A stretch of DNA of 64,000 nt from Paraburkholderia translucens (GTDB taxonomy: Bacteria; Pseudomonadota; Gammaproteobacteria; Burkholderiales; Burkholderiaceae), in contig NZ_JAJITC010000007.1 in assembly GCF_020881035.1 (NCBI RefSeq), forward strand, positions 124,001 through 188,000, read 5' to 3'. The notes beneath the pieces were generated by a model. That model saw only the letters and a program-made list of their open reading frames with translations. It had not been told where the DNA came from and did no database searches. Below, in pieces: positions 63,350-64,000 of this stretch (position 1 is its first letter; each line of letters begins with the position of its first letter). The translations under genes were made by a program, and so were the position numbers.

Positions 63350-63633
63350 AATAGCCTTCCGAGTGGACCGTAGCTCACAATATTGACGTCAGCAAAGTAC
63401 GTCTGTTGTCCCGTGCAAAGGGCATACGAATGAGCACAGGATATCGATCTTGATACCCGGGCAATAGTTTCGAGCTGCTTACGTTTGTGAACGGCCCAAG
63501 CTACCCGAAGCGCCCGTACGCCGAAGGTCATGCGTCCGTGTGCGAGCGTGGAGCGTATGTCTCTTCCATTTGTTCAGCGGTGAGTGACCGCTCTATGTCG
63601 TCCGCGCCGGCGGGCAGAACGGAGGGTAAGGCT

Positions 63634-64000
63634 ATGTTGAAGCGCATATGTCTGCTGCTGGCGGTGACCGGGTTGGTCGCCTGCGCCACCACAAGCGAGC
63701 AATCGCTTTCCGATGTCGATAAGGCAACCAGATCAGGCTTTCTGACCGATCCTTCCCTGCTGAAACCTGGCAAGGAAGGCGAGGCGCGGCTTCGCTACGT
63801 CAAGCCCGGTGTAGATTGGAGTTCCTACACGGGAATCTTCCTCGAACCGGTGGTGTTCATTAGCGATGCCAACGCAAAGGTCGACGCGAAGGAGCAGCAG
63901 ATATTGGCGAGCTATTACTACAACGCCTTGAGGACGCACTTATCCAAAGTGCTGCCGATCGTCGAACAACAAGGCCCGCACGTTTTGGTCGTCCGCGCCG
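63634..64000 (+). CDS. DUF3313 lipoprotein, 3' end beyond the window
   Basis: 122 codons up to the window edge from ATG 63634 (GGAGG eight bases upstream). Lipobox LVACATT after a short signal (LKRICLLLAVTGLVAC), then the DUF3313 pattern (SGFLTDPSLLKPGKEGEARL, VDWSSYTGIFLEPVVF). Envelope lipoprotein of unknown function. Confidence 0.85.
   Translation, partial: MLKRICLLLAVTGLVACATTSEQSLSDVDKATRSGFLTDPSLLKPGKEGEARLRYVKPGVDWSSYTGIFLEPVVFISDANAKVDAKEQQILASYYYNALRTHLSKVLPIVEQQGPHVLVVRA

Larger units (their letters stand above)
63104..63633. promoter_or_regulatory. Region between the response regulator and the DUF3313 gene
   Basis: 530 bp with no convincing gene; an 88-codon minus-strand frame at 63265-63531 has no family look. 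Holds two copies of the GGACTTTGGTC motif (63188-63199, and inverted at 63339-63349), in opposite directions 150 bp apart. Confidence 0.45.

Noticed and set aside
63265..63531. 88-codon minus-strand gene
   Set aside because: No signal, domain or good RBS, and it covers a motif-bearing intergenic region.

Overview
The window is GC-rich, densely packed DNA that looks like a Paraburkholderia/Burkholderia-type betaproteobacterium with a methylotrophic (C1-oxidising) gene set. The basis is the protein content: the tetrahydromethanopterin (H4MPT) formyltransferase/hydrolase complex Fhc, pqqBCDE, a lanthanide-type PQQ alcohol dehydrogenase, paired DUF2950/DUF3300 genes, and an ackA-pta-DUF3141 block like the oxygen-responsive locus of Burkholderia. 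No tRNA, rRNA or CRISPR array was seen.

1-15968: C1 block. An ATP-grasp gene (off the left edge) and a HisA-like gene diverge from a 14-bp gap. Then comes one tightly coupled plus-strand run: fhcB-fhcA-fhcD-fhcC, cytochrome b561, an alpha/beta hydrolase, pqqB-pqqC-pqqD-pqqE and a NarL-type response regulator, most joined by 4-nt ATGA overlaps. A convergent histidine kinase and a TonB-dependent receptor follow.

15969-24973: an accessory island of lower GC. It holds four effector/immunity cassettes. In the complete ones a small adaptor-like protein with a conserved N-terminus is followed by a putative toxin (M35-like metallopeptidase or SleB-type cell wall hydrolase) and then by signal-peptide proteins that are immunity candidates. 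Two cassettes are decayed. Between the cassettes lie three copies of the 3' end of the TonB receptor gene and one copy of the 3' end of the beta-propeller gene on the far side, plus repeated spacers and leaders. A tyrosine-recombinase remnant marks the right end. The layout suggests repeated duplication of a cassette unit between its two flanking genes.

24974-33021: C1 block continued. A PQQ-associated beta-propeller protein, TonB-ExbB-ExbD, and on the minus strand a PQQ alcohol dehydrogenase with the Asp-x-Asp lanthanide signature, a dihaem cytochrome c and an ankyrin protein, followed by a VOC protein and a surface protein. Together with the upstream genes this gives alcohol oxidation in the periplasm, cofactor synthesis, probable metal (lanthanide) uptake, and formaldehyde oxidation through H4MPT.

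33038-46603: a SulP transporter, DUF2950 and DUF3300 proteins, two small exported proteins, then a minus-strand operon DUF3141-pta-ackA-fabI-RRM protein-unknown protein, with two related palindromes flanking fabI. A graveyard of gene fragments (pqiC 3' end, cydA 5' end) follows.

46604-64000: a GH63-type glucosidase sits inside a split pqiC copy beside pqiB copy 1. Then come two small exported proteins and an operon (minus strand) that joins a complete RND efflux pump (adaptor, permease, outer-membrane factor) to pqiA-pqiB-pqiC, a single-domain response regulator, and a DUF3313 lipoprotein that runs off the right edge. A 12-bp motif, GGACTTTGGTCC, occurs three times around the response regulator.
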